Positions 1-8,383 of a DNA stretch of 64,000 nucleotides are shown in pieces; positions within the stretch are counted from its first letter, which is position 1, and each line of letters begins with the position of its first letter. A program made the translations under genes and the position numbers. This DNA comes from Lysobacter gummosus. GTDB taxonomy: Bacteria > Pseudomonadota > Gammaproteobacteria > Xanthomonadales > Xanthomonadaceae. The stretch covers positions 372,001 through 436,000 of the forward strand of contig NZ_CP011131.1 in the NCBI RefSeq assembly GCF_001442805.1, written 5' to 3'. Under the pieces are notes generated by a model, which was not told where the DNA came from, did not search any database, and saw only the letters and a program-made list of their open reading frames with translations.

Positions 1-140
1 AGTTTCTGCATCGCCGGCATCGCCGCCGCCAGGGTCGGCTGGTACGACGCCGGCCACTGCGCCAGGCTGCGCTGCTGGTCGGTAATGATCAGCAGCAGGT
101 TGGGCCGGTTACCGTCGGCGAACAGATCGCTCAGGGCCAT
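1..140 (-). CDS. Sulfatase, N-terminal fragment cut by the window edge
   Basis: Reading leftwards from the ATG at 138-140, the first 46 residues begin MALSDLFADGNRPNLLLIIT and continue DQQRS. The stretch RPN-hydrophobic-TDQQR is the conserved N-terminal beta strand and metal-binding Asp of type I sulfatases and other alkaline-phosphatase-superfamily enzymes. In that family the Asp helps bind the active-site calcium, and the catalytic Cys/Ser lies some 40 residues further on, which here is outside the window. No signal peptide is visible in the part seen, so it may be cytoplasmic. The gene is divergent from the secreted protein starting at 262. Substrate cannot be inferred; a phosphonate monoester hydrolase-type enzyme is the main alternative. 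Confidence 0.75.
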   Translation of the reverse strand, partial: MALSDLFADGNRPNLLLIITDQQRSLAQWPASYQPTLAAAMPAMQK

Positions 141-261
141 GACGTCGCTCCGTGGGAATGCAGGTACGAACGCGAAACGGGCGATGCGGAGGACTGCGAT
201 CGCATCGCGTCGGCGCCGGGCTTGAGGCAATATGTGCACTTCGTCACGACAAGGATCTGTC

Positions 262-996
262 ATGCGCCGCCAGGCCGCGTTCGCCCTCACCCTCGCCCTG
301 AGCCTGTCGCCGCTGGCGGCCCCGGCGATGACCTTCATGGATGTCCAGGTGACCTGCCCGATCGACGGCAAGCCCTTCCCCGCGCGGGTGATGGGTTCGG
401 GCACCTCCTTCGGCATGTACTTCGACCGCCAGCGTTTCGGCGCGATCGCCTCGCCGGCGCCGTTGCCGGCGTGTCCGGGCAGCGGCTTCATCGTCGATGA
501 CGACACGCGCAAGTACAGCCAGGAGGAACTGACCCGGCTGCGCGCGTTCGTCGAATCGGCCGACTACCGCGGCTGGGTCGCCAACGACACGCCGTATTAC
601 CGCCTGGCCAAGCAGAAGGCGTTCCTGGGCGAGTCCGAGGATGAGATCGCCGGCGTGGTGCTGACCGCGACCTGGGAAGCCGGCCCACGCTATGCGCGCT
701 ATGCCGCCGAAGCATTGGCGTTATGGCAGCGCCGCGCCCTGCGCGATGCCGGCCGCGAGGGCGCCTACGCCGCGCGCATGCTGGTCGGCGAACTGCAGCG
801 CCGGCTCGGCCGTTTCGACGAAGCCCGGGCCACCTTCGACGGCTTGCGCGCCGATCGCGCGTTTCCCGGCAAGCAGGAGGATGCGGAAACCGCGGCGTAT
901 ATGCGCAAGGTGGTCGATGCGCAGTTGCAGTTGATCCGGGCGCGCAGCACGGCGCATGCGCGTCTGGATGAGGATGGCGAGATCGTGGATTTCTGA
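262..996 (+). CDS. Secreted hypothetical protein with CPxxG motif and helical C-terminal half
   Basis: I chose the ATG at 262 over one at 232 because it follows AAGGA at a good distance and opens a clear signal peptide (MRRQAAFALTLALSLSPLAA, cleavage near PAMT). The mature protein starts with a Cys-containing segment, VTCPIDGKPFPARVMGSG, and has a second Cys in PACPGSG. The pattern recalls the N-terminus of DUF2225-type proteins, in which paired Cys may bind metal, but here the pairs are incomplete. The last 120 residues are Ala/Arg/Leu-rich helices (for example LGRFDEARATFDGLRAD) that look like tetratricopeptide repeats. It is a 244-residue periplasmic protein of unknown function. It is monocistronic, followed by a palindromic repeat. 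Confidence 0.7.
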   Translation: MRRQAAFALTLALSLSPLAAPAMTFMDVQVTCPIDGKPFPARVMGSGTSFGMYFDRQRFGAIASPAPLPACPGSGFIVDDDTRKYSQEELTRLRAFVESADYRGWVANDTPYYRLAKQKAFLGESEDEIAGVVLTATWEAGPRYARYAAEALALWQRRALRDAGREGAYAARMLVGELQRRLGRFDEARATFDGLRADRAFPGKQEDAETAAYMRKVVDAQLQLIRARSTAHARLDEDGEIVDF

Positions 997-1025
997 GCCT
1001 GTCGAAGGCTCCGGAATAACAGGGT

Positions 1026-1062
1026 CGTCATTCCCGCGGCGCCCGCGTTCGCGGGAATGACG
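1026..1062. repeat. dRS3-like palindromic repeat (family B)
   Basis: Perfect 13-bp inverted arms, CGTCATTCCCGCG and CGCGGGAATGACG, flank an 11-base loop. It lies between convergent genes. The core ATTCCC...GGGAAT resembles the Neisseria dRS3 element. Other copies are at 29128-29155 and, degenerate, at 55785-55950. The bases after this copy (GAGCAA... AAACCCGA) also resemble those after the 29128 copy, so the repeated unit is longer than the hairpin. It could also serve as a transcription end for the gene ending at 996, though no T-run follows. Confidence 0.8.
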
Positions 1063-1142
1063 AGCAAGAACTCAGATGCCGAAACCCGATGCAAAGATCG
1101 TGAACGAGTTTTGAGGCTCTGCGTCAGCATTGCCCCCGCGAG

Positions 1143-2063
1143 TCAGGCCAAGCTGTGCGCCGGCTGGCGTCGCGGTTCGTGCGCAATCGCTTCCGGCGAG
1201 GTTTGCAGCGGCGCGTGACCCTCGATCGTCCGCAGCCCACCGGCGATGGCGCGACTACGGTACGGATCGTCCGGATGAAATTCCCCGCGCAGCCGCTGCC
1301 GCAGCAGCCGCACCGCGCGCACGTCGTCGAGTTCGGCGATCTTGCCGGCGTTGCGCAGCGGCGCCACCTCGGCGCCGTTGCCGTTGAGCGAGAACCAGCA
1401 GCACTCGCGCTGATCGAAGACATAGGTCAGCGGATGTCCGCCGATCGTGTTCGGATCGGTTTGCGGATGACTGCCCAGCGCCGCCGCCGTGCGCATCGCG
1501 GCCAGGCCGGCGATGTAGGCGCTGCCCGCGACCACCCCCATGTTGCGATAGGCGTCGGCGGTGGTGTCCCAGCTGCGTTCCAGGCCGCGCAGGCCGTGAT
1601 CGAGCATGTGCGACCAGACCCGCGCGGCCTCGGGTTCTCCGGCCCTGGCGCGTGCGGCTTCGAGCAGTCGCCGCGGCGTCCACGCATCGGGATGGATGCC
1701 GGCCCGGTCGAAGGCGCGGTCGTGCGCCTGCTGGATATCGCGTGCCGGCAGATTCAAGGCGCGTTCGGGGCGGCCCGCGCGCCAGTGCGCGCGGCGCAGT
1801 TGCAGATCGCGGCCGATCAGATCGACGCTGAAGTTCTGCCAGTCGCGCTCGCTCAGGCAGCGGCCGCCGCCGCGTGCGCGCAGGTCCGCATGCAGGTTGG
1901 CGACTTTTCCCGCCGCGTTGTCGTTGCGCACCACGCCGAGCGCGAGCAGACCGTAGCCGTCGTTGCCGGGCTGCTGGGCGAGGAAGTTCCAATACAGTTC
2001 GAGATTGCCTTGCCGGACGTAGTGCCCGAGAACGGTCAGATCGCGCTCGTTCAATCCAATCAT
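1143..2063 (-). CDS. Hypothetical protein resembling the N-terminal module of Xanthomonadales T4SS effectors
   Basis: 306 residues from MIGLNERDLTVLGHYVRQGN, with ATG 2061-2063 preceded by GGAAGG; an upstream ATG at 2078 would add five residues. There is no signal peptide or membrane segment. The composition is soluble and partly helical. Stretches such as GNLELYWNFLAQQPGNDGYG, then LALGVVRNDNAAGKVAN, then WTPRRLLEAARARAGEPEA, and the later FHPDDPYRSRAI, recall a module I associate from memory with Lysobacter and Stenotrophomonas proteins carrying a C-terminal XVIPCD (VirD4-interacting) domain. Here the C-terminus (EPRRQPAHSLA) lacks the Gln-rich XVIPCD tail, so secretion by a type IV system is not supported by this gene alone. 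No catalytic motif is recognised. Confident as a gene, tentative in family. Confidence 0.65.
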   Translation of the reverse strand: MIGLNERDLTVLGHYVRQGNLELYWNFLAQQPGNDGYGLLALGVVRNDNAAGKVANLHADLRARGGGRCLSERDWQNFSVDLIGRDLQLRRAHWRAGRPERALNLPARDIQQAHDRAFDRAGIHPDAWTPRRLLEAARARAGEPEAARVWSHMLDHGLRGLERSWDTTADAYRNMGVVAGSAYIAGLAAMRTAAALGSHPQTDPNTIGGHPLTYVFDQRECCWFSLNGNGAEVAPLRNAGKIAELDDVRAVRLLRQRLRGEFHPDDPYRSRAIAGGLRTIEGHAPLQTSPEAIAHEPRRQPAHSLA

Positions 2064-2522
2064 GCGTTCGCCTTCCATGGTGTTGCGTCGTTGCCGGGTG
2101 TCGCGTGAGTGCCGGTCCAGCCGGGCGCGAGTCCTGCGCGCGGGTGCGGTGCGGGTCGGTGTGCGGCGGCCGGCTCATGGTGGCACAGGCGGTCGTCGGA
2201 TCGGTCCGCTCAGCTGTGCGGTCCGTGTCTCGCGCGCTGACGCTCAAGGCAGCTCCGGCACGACCCGTCGCGATGAGCGACCGCCTTCGCCGCAACGCAC
2301 CGATCGACCCGATACCCGACCGCTACCGCGATCCACCGCATCGCACACCCCGCGTTCACAAAAACCGCGACGCCAATCTGTGACCCCCATCGTCCAGGTT
2401 CATCAAGCAGCCCGCCCGGCACGGTTGTTGCGCCTCCATTCGCAATGGTACGGTCGATTCGCTGCAAACCATACGCAAACGTATCCATTCGTGCGGGATA
2501 GTCCTTGGGAGGGGACGAACTC
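2064..2522. other. 459-bp divergent intergenic region
   Basis: This region separates the minus-strand gene starting at 2063 from the secreted hydrolase starting at 2523, so it must hold both promoters. Apart from the 5-4-5 inverted repeat at 2471-2484 I see no gene, RNA or clear sigma-70 promoter. Open frames crossing it have no ribosome-binding site or recognisable product. Confidence 0.5.
2471..2484. promoter_or_regulatory. Candidate operator, inverted repeat ATACG-CAAA-CGTAT
   Basis: A perfect 5-bp inverted repeat with a 4-base spacer lies about 38 bases upstream of the start codon at 2523. That position would suit a repressor site overlapping or just downstream of the promoter. No regulator gene is adjacent, so assignment is only by symmetry and position. 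Confidence 0.3.
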
Positions 2523-4103
2523 ATGCGCAAGATCAGTTCGTGGTCGATGTCGTGTCTGTTGTTGTGCGTGGCCGCCGCTCCGGCGTTCGCGGGCGGATTC
2601 ACCGGCAGTTACCAGCGCATTCCCGGCTGGAACGGCGATGAAATGGGCGCCTTCGTGATGGTGCCCAAGGACCAGGGCGCCGGCCCGTTCCCGCTGCTGG
2701 TGATGCCGGCCAGCTGGGGCGCGCCGAATCTGGAATACGTCGGCCGCGGCGCCGCGCTCGCCGGCAAGGGCTATGTGGTCGTCAGTTACACCTCGCGCGG
2801 GTTCTACGACTCGGCCGGGCAGATCGACATCGCCGGGCCGGGCACGGTCGAGGACGTCAGCTCGGTGATCGACTGGGCGTTGGCGCATACGCCGTCGGAC
2901 CCGGGCAAGATCGGCGCCAGCGGCATTTCCTACGGCGCCGGCATCAGCCTGCTGGCGGCCGAGCGCGATCCGCGCATCAAGGCGGTCGCCGCGCTCAGCG
3001 GCTGGGCCGATCTGGAGGCCTCGCTGTACGCCAATCGCACCGTCAGCCAACAGGGCACGGCTCTGCTGGTGGTGGCCGGCGCGCTCACCGGGCGCCCGGG
3101 GCCGGAACTGGCCGCCGCGACCGCGCGTATCGCCCGCGGCGACTTCGACGGCGCCGTCGCCGGCCTGTTGCCGGTCGTGCCGCAACGCAGCCCGGCCACC
3201 GAGGCCGCCGCGCTCAACCGCAACGGCACCGCGGTGCTGCTGGCCAACGCCTTCAACGACAGCCTGTTTCCGCCGGGCCAGTACATCGATTTCTACAACG
3301 GCCTCAGCGGTCCCAAGCAACTGCTTTTCAGCCATGGCGATCACGCCACGGTCGAAGCGCCGGGCGCGCTGGGCCTGCCCAACGAGATCTACGACGCGGC
3401 CGGACGCTGGTTCGATCGTTACCTCAAGGGCGCGGCCAACGGCGTGGAACGCGAACCGGCGGTGCGGCTGAAATCGCAGGACGGCGACTGGCGCGGCTAC
3501 GCCGACTGGAACGCGGTCCAGCGCGGCGCGACGGTGTTCGCGTTGAGCCGGCCCAGCGGCCTGCTGGCGCCGACCGGCGACCTGCAAAGCGCGCCGAGCA
3601 CCGGCTGGAACCACACCATCCTGACCGGCCTGCCGACCCTGGCCGATTCCGGCCTGGCCTTCATCAGCGGCTTCCTGCAATCGGTGCAGGTCGCGCCGCA
3701 GGCATCGATTCCGCTGGTCGCGCGCGCCGGTGCCGGTGTCTGGCAGACGCCGATCTACTGGACCGGCAAACAGCTCAGCGGCATGCCGCAGCTGCACGTC
3801 ACGGTCACCCCGAGCCAGAGCGAGGTCACCTTGTTTGCGTATCTGTACAGCGTGGACCTGCTCGGCAACGGCTCGCTGCTGAGCCACAAACCGTACTCGC
3901 TGCGCGGCGCCCGCCCCGGCGTCGCCCAGAGTGTGGACCTGCGCCTGGAAGCGACCAGCTGGGACATTCCGGCCGGACGCCGATTGGTGCTGGTGGTCGA
4001 TACCACCGATCCGCGTTACACCAGCGCCAGCACGATCGGCGGCACGGTGAGCTTCAGCTCGCCGGCGTCGAATCCCTCGACGTTGACGGTGCCGTTGCAC
4101 TGA
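2523..4103 (+). CDS. Secreted CocE/X-Pro dipeptidyl-peptidase-like serine hydrolase
   Basis: 526 residues. I chose the ATG at 2523 because GGGAGGGG lies 7-14 bases upstream and it opens a signal peptide (MRKISSWSMSCLLLCVAAAP, AFAGG). An alpha/beta-hydrolase domain follows. The nucleophile elbow is GISYGAG with Ser136; the likely acid is Asp246 in NAFNDSLF; the likely base is His271 or His274 in FSHGDHATVE. The last 200 residues form the beta-rich C-terminal domain of the X-Pro dipeptidyl-peptidase/CocE family (WDIPAGRRLVLVVDTTDPRY). Family members cleave X-Pro peptides, cocaine-like esters or antibiotic esters and amides. The substrate here is unknown, but export suggests a periplasmic or extracellular degradative role. 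It is monocistronic with a strong terminator. Confidence 0.85.
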   Translation: MRKISSWSMSCLLLCVAAAPAFAGGFTGSYQRIPGWNGDEMGAFVMVPKDQGAGPFPLLVMPASWGAPNLEYVGRGAALAGKGYVVVSYTSRGFYDSAGQIDIAGPGTVEDVSSVIDWALAHTPSDPGKIGASGISYGAGISLLAAERDPRIKAVAALSGWADLEASLYANRTVSQQGTALLVVAGALTGRPGPELAAATARIARGDFDGAVAGLLPVVPQRSPATEAAALNRNGTAVLLANAFNDSLFPPGQYIDFYNGLSGPKQLLFSHGDHATVEAPGALGLPNEIYDAAGRWFDRYLKGAANGVEREPAVRLKSQDGDWRGYADWNAVQRGATVFALSRPSGLLAPTGDLQSAPSTGWNHTILTGLPTLADSGLAFISGFLQSVQVAPQASIPLVARAGAGVWQTPIYWTGKQLSGMPQLHVTVTPSQSEVTLFAYLYSVDLLGNGSLLSHKPYSLRGARPGVAQSVDLRLEATSWDIPAGRRLVLVVDTTDPRYTSASTIGGTVSFSSPASNPSTLTVPLH

Positions 4104-4129
4104 TCGAGCTATCGCTTTGAACGCATGCG

Positions 4130-4161
4130 ACGACGGCGCCCCGGGGCGCCGTCGTTGTTTT
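4130..4161 (+). terminator. Rho-independent terminator after the CocE-like gene
   Basis: A perfect 11-bp stem, ACGACGGCGCC / GGCGCCGTCGT, with a CCGG loop is followed by TGTTTT. It begins 27 bases after the stop codon at 4103. Confidence 0.85.
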
Positions 4162-4334
4162 GGCTAGCTATTGCGCACGATCGCACAAGCGATACGATGG
4201 CCGCGGGGAAAACGGTAGCGCTGCGCGCGGATATTGAGTCCGCGCCGCGTCGTGGCCGCGACCCCGCGCAGCCACGGACGCTGCGTCGGGCAGGGGGTCC
4301 GGGCCGGCCGTGGTCACTCGCGACAGGAGACGCG

Positions 4335-4901
4335 ATGACGACGTTCAACCCTTATGAAGCTCCGCAAAGCGCGTTCGTCGCTTCCACTGTCGAAGCCGAC
4401 GATCTGTCCGGCCCGTGGCGCGACGGCAAAGACCTTGTGACGCGCAAGAATTCGCAATTGCCGGATCGTTGCGTCAAGTGCAACGCGGCCGCGCGCACGC
4501 CGCTGAAATCCAAGCGCTATTACTGGCACAACAGCGCCTGGTATCTGCTGATCCCGGTCAACATGTTCGTCTACATCGTCGCGGTGTTGATCGTGCGCAA
4601 GAACGCCCGCCTGGGGCTCGGCTTGTGCGTGCAACACGCGCGGCGGCGCTCGCGGATGATCGCCGCTTCGCTGACCTGCCTGGGTGTCAGCGCGGCGCTG
4701 TTCGTCTACGCCCTGGGCAACGAGGCCGCGGCGCCGCTGTATCTCCCGAGCGGACTGCTGTTGTTGGCGGCGATGGTGATCGGCGTCGTCGGCGTGCGCA
4801 TCGTGCATCCCAAGCGGATCTGCGAACGTTATGCGCGTTTCAGCGGTTGCGGCAGCGCGTTTCTCGACAGCTTGCCGAGGTTTCGCGGCGTCGAGACCTG
4901 A
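4335..4901 (+). CDS. Small membrane protein with NPYEAP N-terminus and CxxC motif
   Basis: 188 residues starting MTTFNPYEAPQSAF, preceded by CAGGAG at a good distance; a longer frame from 4125 lacks any of these signals. The NPYxAP(x)S opening is common in small inner-membrane proteins of this group. A CVKCN motif near residue 50 could bind zinc. Three or so membrane segments follow: YLLIPVNMFVYIVAVLIV, SLTCLGVSAALFVYAL, and LPSGLLLLAAMVIGVVGV. The ends are polar and basic. No enzyme motif is seen and the function is unknown. It is convergent with hemY, sharing a hairpin between them. Confidence 0.7.
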   Translation: MTTFNPYEAPQSAFVASTVEADDLSGPWRDGKDLVTRKNSQLPDRCVKCNAAARTPLKSKRYYWHNSAWYLLIPVNMFVYIVAVLIVRKNARLGLGLCVQHARRRSRMIAASLTCLGVSAALFVYALGNEAAAPLYLPSGLLLLAAMVIGVVGVRIVHPKRICERYARFSGCGSAFLDSLPRFRGVET

Positions 4902-4943
4902 GTCGCCGGCGCGACGCTGCGCCGTTTGCGGGCGCCGATAGCG

Positions 4944-4968
4944 GACGGCCGCCTCAAGGGCGGCCGTC
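4944..4968. terminator. Hairpin between convergent genes, possible bidirectional terminator
   Basis: A perfect 10-bp stem, GACGGCCGCC / GGCGGCCGTC, with a 5-base loop lies between the end of the small membrane protein (4901) and the end of hemY (4992). There is no T-run on either strand, so termination efficiency is uncertain. Confidence 0.5.
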
Positions 4969-4991
4969 ATCGCGCAAGCGGGGGACGCGGC

Positions 4992-6242
4992 TCAACCGCG
5001 CAAGCGCGGCATCCCGAATTCGTCGCGCTCTTCCGTCACCGCTTCGTCGAACAGCTTCTGCCGCAGATCGCGGCCCGGCAGTTCGGTGGTCGCTTCGCCG
5101 CGCGCGGCGCGCAGGGCGTTGAGGTAGCTCAGGCGGGCGCGGCTTTCGTCGCCGACCTGGGCGAAGCCGTGGCCGAGTTCTTCCCAGGCTTCGCTATTGG
5201 CGCCTTGGGCCAGCGCGCGGTGCAGATAGGCTTCGGCCTGCGGCCACTGGCCTTGCGCGCGGGCGATGCGCGCCAGGCTCAGCAACAGGCCGGGGCTGCC
5301 CGAATGAGTCGCCAGCCAACGTTCGGCCTGGGCGCGGCGCGCGTCGAGGCGGCCGATCGGCAGACGGCCGTACAACGAGGCCAGCGATTCGTCCCAGCGC
5401 GCGTCCAGGGCCTGTTCCAGGCTCTTGGCCGCGGCCTCTTCCCAGCGCAGCGCGGCGGCGCGTTCGGCGTAGGCGGCGACCGCGGCCGGATCGGTCTTCA
5501 ACGGCTTGGGCAGGCGTTCCCAATGATCGGCCAGCACGTTGGCGTCGGCGGCTTCGCGCAGGGCGGCTTCGGCCCAGGCGGCTTCGAGCCGGCTCAATTG
5601 ATCGGCCGGCCATGCGTTTTGCTGGCGCAGCGAACCGAGCAGGCCATAGGCCTCGCCGGCGCGGCCGAGCGCGGCCAGGGCCTGCGCGCGCAGCGCCAGT
5701 CCGCGCGGCGGCAGCGGTTGTGCGTTGGGCGCATCGAGCGCGGCCAACGCATCGGCGGGACGTTGTTCCGACAGCGCCAGCTCGGCGACGGTCAATGCGC
5801 GCGCGACCGGGTGATCGTCGGCCAGTGCATCCAGATGCTGCGATTGCGCGGCGGCATCGCCGCGCGCGGCGGCGGCGCGGGCGGCGCCGATACCGGCGAT
5901 CGCGGCCACGTCGCGATTGCGCGCGGCCAGCGCCAGCGATTTCTCGGCGCGGCTCCAATGGCCCTGGTGCAGCGCGTCCAGGCCGTCGATCAAGCGCGCG
6001 CGCGCCTGCTTCTTGCGGCGCCGGCGCATCGCCACGAACGGCAGGCTCAGCACCTTCCACACCAGCCACAACGCCAGCAGGCCGCCGATCAGCATCAGCA
6101 GCGCCTTGGGCACGTTGGTCAGATAGTTGACGCCGCCGTAGGTCACCACGACCTTGCCCGGGTCCTGCACCAGCAGCTGCGCCGCCAGCGCGCCGACCAG
6201 CGCGAGCACGATCCAGAACAACAGATTGCGGAACAGATTCAT
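4992..6242 (-). CDS. hemY: HemY, heme-biosynthesis-associated TPR membrane protein
   Basis: 416 residues, the usual length for proteobacterial HemY. The N-terminus MNLFRNLLFWIVLALVGALA is the first membrane helix. The conserved segment DPGKVVVTYGG follows, then a second helix around residues 44-64. A basic patch (RRRRKKQARARL) precedes a long tetratricopeptide-like helical domain (for example RIARAQGQWPQAEAYLHRAL). HemY of this type is not the Bacillus protoporphyrinogen oxidase of the same name; its role in heme synthesis or envelope function remains poorly defined. It is last in the hemD-hemX-hemY operon, 46 bases after hemX. Confidence 0.93.
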   Translation of the reverse strand: MNLFRNLLFWIVLALVGALAAQLLVQDPGKVVVTYGGVNYLTNVPKALLMLIGGLLALWLVWKVLSLPFVAMRRRRKKQARARLIDGLDALHQGHWSRAEKSLALAARNRDVAAIAGIGAARAAAARGDAAAQSQHLDALADDHPVARALTVAELALSEQRPADALAALDAPNAQPLPPRGLALRAQALAALGRAGEAYGLLGSLRQQNAWPADQLSRLEAAWAEAALREAADANVLADHWERLPKPLKTDPAAVAAYAERAAALRWEEAAAKSLEQALDARWDESLASLYGRLPIGRLDARRAQAERWLATHSGSPGLLLSLARIARAQGQWPQAEAYLHRALAQGANSEAWEELGHGFAQVGDESRARLSYLNALRAARGEATTELPGRDLRQKLFDEAVTEERDEFGMPRLRG

Positions 6243-6288
6243 CGCGGCGACTCCTTAGGCCCGATCAGCGCGCAGGGGGATGGCCCGA

Positions 6289-7287
6289 TCAATGGGCCGT
6301 GCGCAGCTGACGCAGCTGCTGCAGTGTGGTGCCGAGGGTCGGAACCGAGAGTGAAAGCGGCAGCGCGGCCAACTCGCGCAGCGCGGCGAGCTGGCGCTGC
6401 TGCGCCGGCGACGGCGCCGACAGGCGCTGCACCCAGCGCTCGGCGCGCTTGAGCGCGACGCGGTAACCGGCGACGTCGCGGCGTTCGGCGGCGGCGCGCG
6501 CCAGCGAGATTTCCAGTTGCAGCCCGGCCAGCGCGGCGGCGCGGTCGCTGGGATGAGAGGCGACGGTGCGATCGACCGGCTGGGTTTCGATCAGGCTGCC
6601 GAACGCGCGCTGCCACCACGGCGCCGGCGCCGGCGCGGCCTGTTTCGCGGTTTCCTCCGGCAGCGTCAGGGTCTGCGCGAGCGCGTCGAGCTTGGCCATC
6701 GCCTGCATGCGCGGTTCGATGCCCAGTTCCTTGAGCGCGGCGGTTTCCTGCAGCAGGGTCTGGCGCAGGCTCAGGTAAGCCGGATCGTCGATGCCGTCGA
6801 GCACGCCGCCGGCCAGCGCGTAGGCGCGGCGCGCGCCTTCCAGGTCGCCGGCGATCAGCAGGCGCTGCTGGCCCAGGGTCAGCAGCAGCTCGGTTTCGTC
6901 CAGGCGCATGGCCTGGGCGCCGTGGCGGTCGGGATCGGCGAGCTTGGACACGCTGTCCTCGATCAGCGCCGCGCGCTGGCCGATGCCGTGCAGCTCGTCG
7001 CGCAGCACGCGGTTGGTGCTGTCGGCCTGGACGATGCGGCGGTTCTGCGCCTCCTGGTTGGTGCGCAGGGTGTCCACGCGCTGGTCCAGCGCTTCCAGGC
7101 GCTGGTCGGCGTCGGCGGCGGCTTCGCGCTCGCGGATCTGGCGGTGCTGCCATTCGCGCCAGCCGTACCAGCCGCCGCCGCCGGCGATCAGCAGCACGAT
7201 CAACAGCCACAGCCAGGCGTTGGAGCCGCGGCGCGGGGCGGGGGAGGCGGACGGGGGAGTGGACACGGTATCGAATGGTTCGCTCAT
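6289..7287 (-). CDS. hemX: HemX, uroporphyrinogen-III C-methyltransferase-like membrane protein
   Basis: 332 residues. A Ser/Pro/Ala-rich cytoplasmic N-terminus leads to one membrane helix (LWLLIVLLIAGGGGWYGW), then a coiled-coil stretch with many Gln, Glu and Arg. The rest is helical and extracytoplasmic, containing the family pattern ELLLTLGQQRLLIAGDLEGA. This is the HemX family, historically annotated as a uroporphyrinogen-III methyltransferase. The tetrapyrrole-methylase fold is absent, so that activity is not expected. It sits between hemD and hemY, as in enterobacteria and pseudomonads, and is probably co-transcribed with them. A 169-base gap separates it from hemD. Confidence 0.9.
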   Translation of the reverse strand: MSEPFDTVSTPPSASPAPRRGSNAWLWLLIVLLIAGGGGWYGWREWQHRQIREREAAADADQRLEALDQRVDTLRTNQEAQNRRIVQADSTNRVLRDELHGIGQRAALIEDSVSKLADPDRHGAQAMRLDETELLLTLGQQRLLIAGDLEGARRAYALAGGVLDGIDDPAYLSLRQTLLQETAALKELGIEPRMQAMAKLDALAQTLTLPEETAKQAAPAPAPWWQRAFGSLIETQPVDRTVASHPSDRAAALAGLQLEISLARAAAERRDVAGYRVALKRAERWVQRLSAPSPAQQRQLAALRELAALPLSLSVPTLGTTLQQLRQLRTAH

Positions 7288-7456
7288 GACCCGGTCATGC
7301 TACCGGATGCAGGCATCAAGACAGTCTTGACGCGGTCCCCTTTCGCGCATCGATCGTTGGCGCGCCGGGCCGCGCGCCGGCGCGGGTCGGCGGCGGATGC
7401 GCGCGTGGGCCCGATCGGGGCGGGCGATCGACCGGTTTCGGATCGAACCCGCCGGC

Positions 7457-8266
7457 TCATCCTCCCAGCGCGTCGCCATAGCCGGCCAGCAACTGCGCCG
7501 CGCCGGGACCGGCGGCGACGCCGATGTCGCTGAAGCCCATCTCGCGCGCCAGCCCGGCCAGGCGCGGGCTGGCCGCGCTCACGCGCACGCCGCGCAACCG
7601 TTCGAGCGCCGCCGCCGGCAATTGCGCCAGCACGCGCTGCAAGGCCTCGGCGCTGGACAAGGCCAGCACCGCGGGCGCGTCGAGCGCGATCAGCCGCGCG
7701 ACTTCGCCGAGCGCCAGCGTCGCCGGTTCGCGCACATAGATGTCGGCGCGCAACACGCGCGCGCCGCGCGCCTGCAACGCCGGCGCGAGCACGCCGCGTC
7801 CGCCGGGCGCGGTCAGCAGGCCGAGCGCTGCGCCATCGAAACGTTGCAGCTGCGGCAGCGCGAGCAGACCTTCGCTGTCCATGCGTTCGGGCGCGATCGC
7901 CTCGGCGATGCCGAACTCGCGCAAGGCCGCCGCGGTCGCGGCGCCGACCGCGTACCAGGCTTGTCCCGGCAACGGCAACGCGGGCCATGCATGCGCATGC
8001 GTATGCGCATGAGGATGTTGGTGTGCGAGCAGATCGCGCAAAGCGCGCACCGCGTTAGGACTGGTGACGACCACGTGCGGCGCCTGCAAGGCCGCGGCCA
8101 ATGCATCGCGCGCGTCCTGAGTGTTGCGCGTGCGGATCGACCAAGGCGACAAGGCAATCAATGCGCCGCCGTATTGCGAAACGATGTGGCGCAAGTCTTC
8201 GTGCTCGTCGCTAGGTCGCAACGAGATCACGTACCATCGCGGCGGTCGCAGCGGCTCGCGGCTCAT
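7457..8266 (-). CDS. hemD: Uroporphyrinogen-III synthase
   Basis: HemD cyclises hydroxymethylbilane to uroporphyrinogen III, the branch point to heme, siroheme and cobalamin. The 269-residue frame from MSREPLRPPRWYVISLRPSD matches the family length of about 250; a start at 8293 adds nine residues. Recognisable segments are VVTSPNAVRALRDLL in the first domain, AWYAVGAATAAALREFG in the linker, and a C-terminal PAVLALSSAEALQRVL with VSAASPRLAGLAREMGF. An odd feature is a His/Ala run (HPHAHTHAHAW) just before the linker, encoded by near-tandem CATGCG units at about 7985-8025. It heads the hemD-hemX-hemY operon; hemC is not in the window. Confidence 0.92.
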   Translation of the reverse strand: MSREPLRPPRWYVISLRPSDEHEDLRHIVSQYGGALIALSPWSIRTRNTQDARDALAAALQAPHVVVTSPNAVRALRDLLAHQHPHAHTHAHAWPALPLPGQAWYAVGAATAAALREFGIAEAIAPERMDSEGLLALPQLQRFDGAALGLLTAPGGRGVLAPALQARGARVLRADIYVREPATLALGEVARLIALDAPAVLALSSAEALQRVLAQLPAAALERLRGVRVSAASPRLAGLAREMGFSDIGVAAGPGAAQLLAGYGDALGG

Positions 8267-8383
8267 GCGATCAGCTTCGCACAGCGCCTGCATCGATGGC
8301 AGCTGCGAACGGTCGCGGTGTCATCCAGATTGCGTTACATGCCTTCGCCATCGAATTCCCCCACTGACAGTCAGCCGTTCCCG

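Noticed and set aside
2403..4100. 565-residue open frame on the minus strand opposite the CocE-like gene
   Set aside because: It is a GC-rich antisense shadow: His/Arg/Ala/Gly-heavy, no family motif, no ribosome-binding site, and it fully overlaps a gene with clear catalytic residues.
6289..7287. HemX as a real uroporphyrinogen-III methyltransferase
   Set aside because: The tetrapyrrole-methylase fold and SAM motifs are absent; the protein is one membrane helix plus coiled coil.
4926..7533. Plus-strand frames of 508 and 338 residues over hemY and hemX
   Set aside because: Antisense shadows; hemY and hemX on the minus strand match their families in length and motifs.
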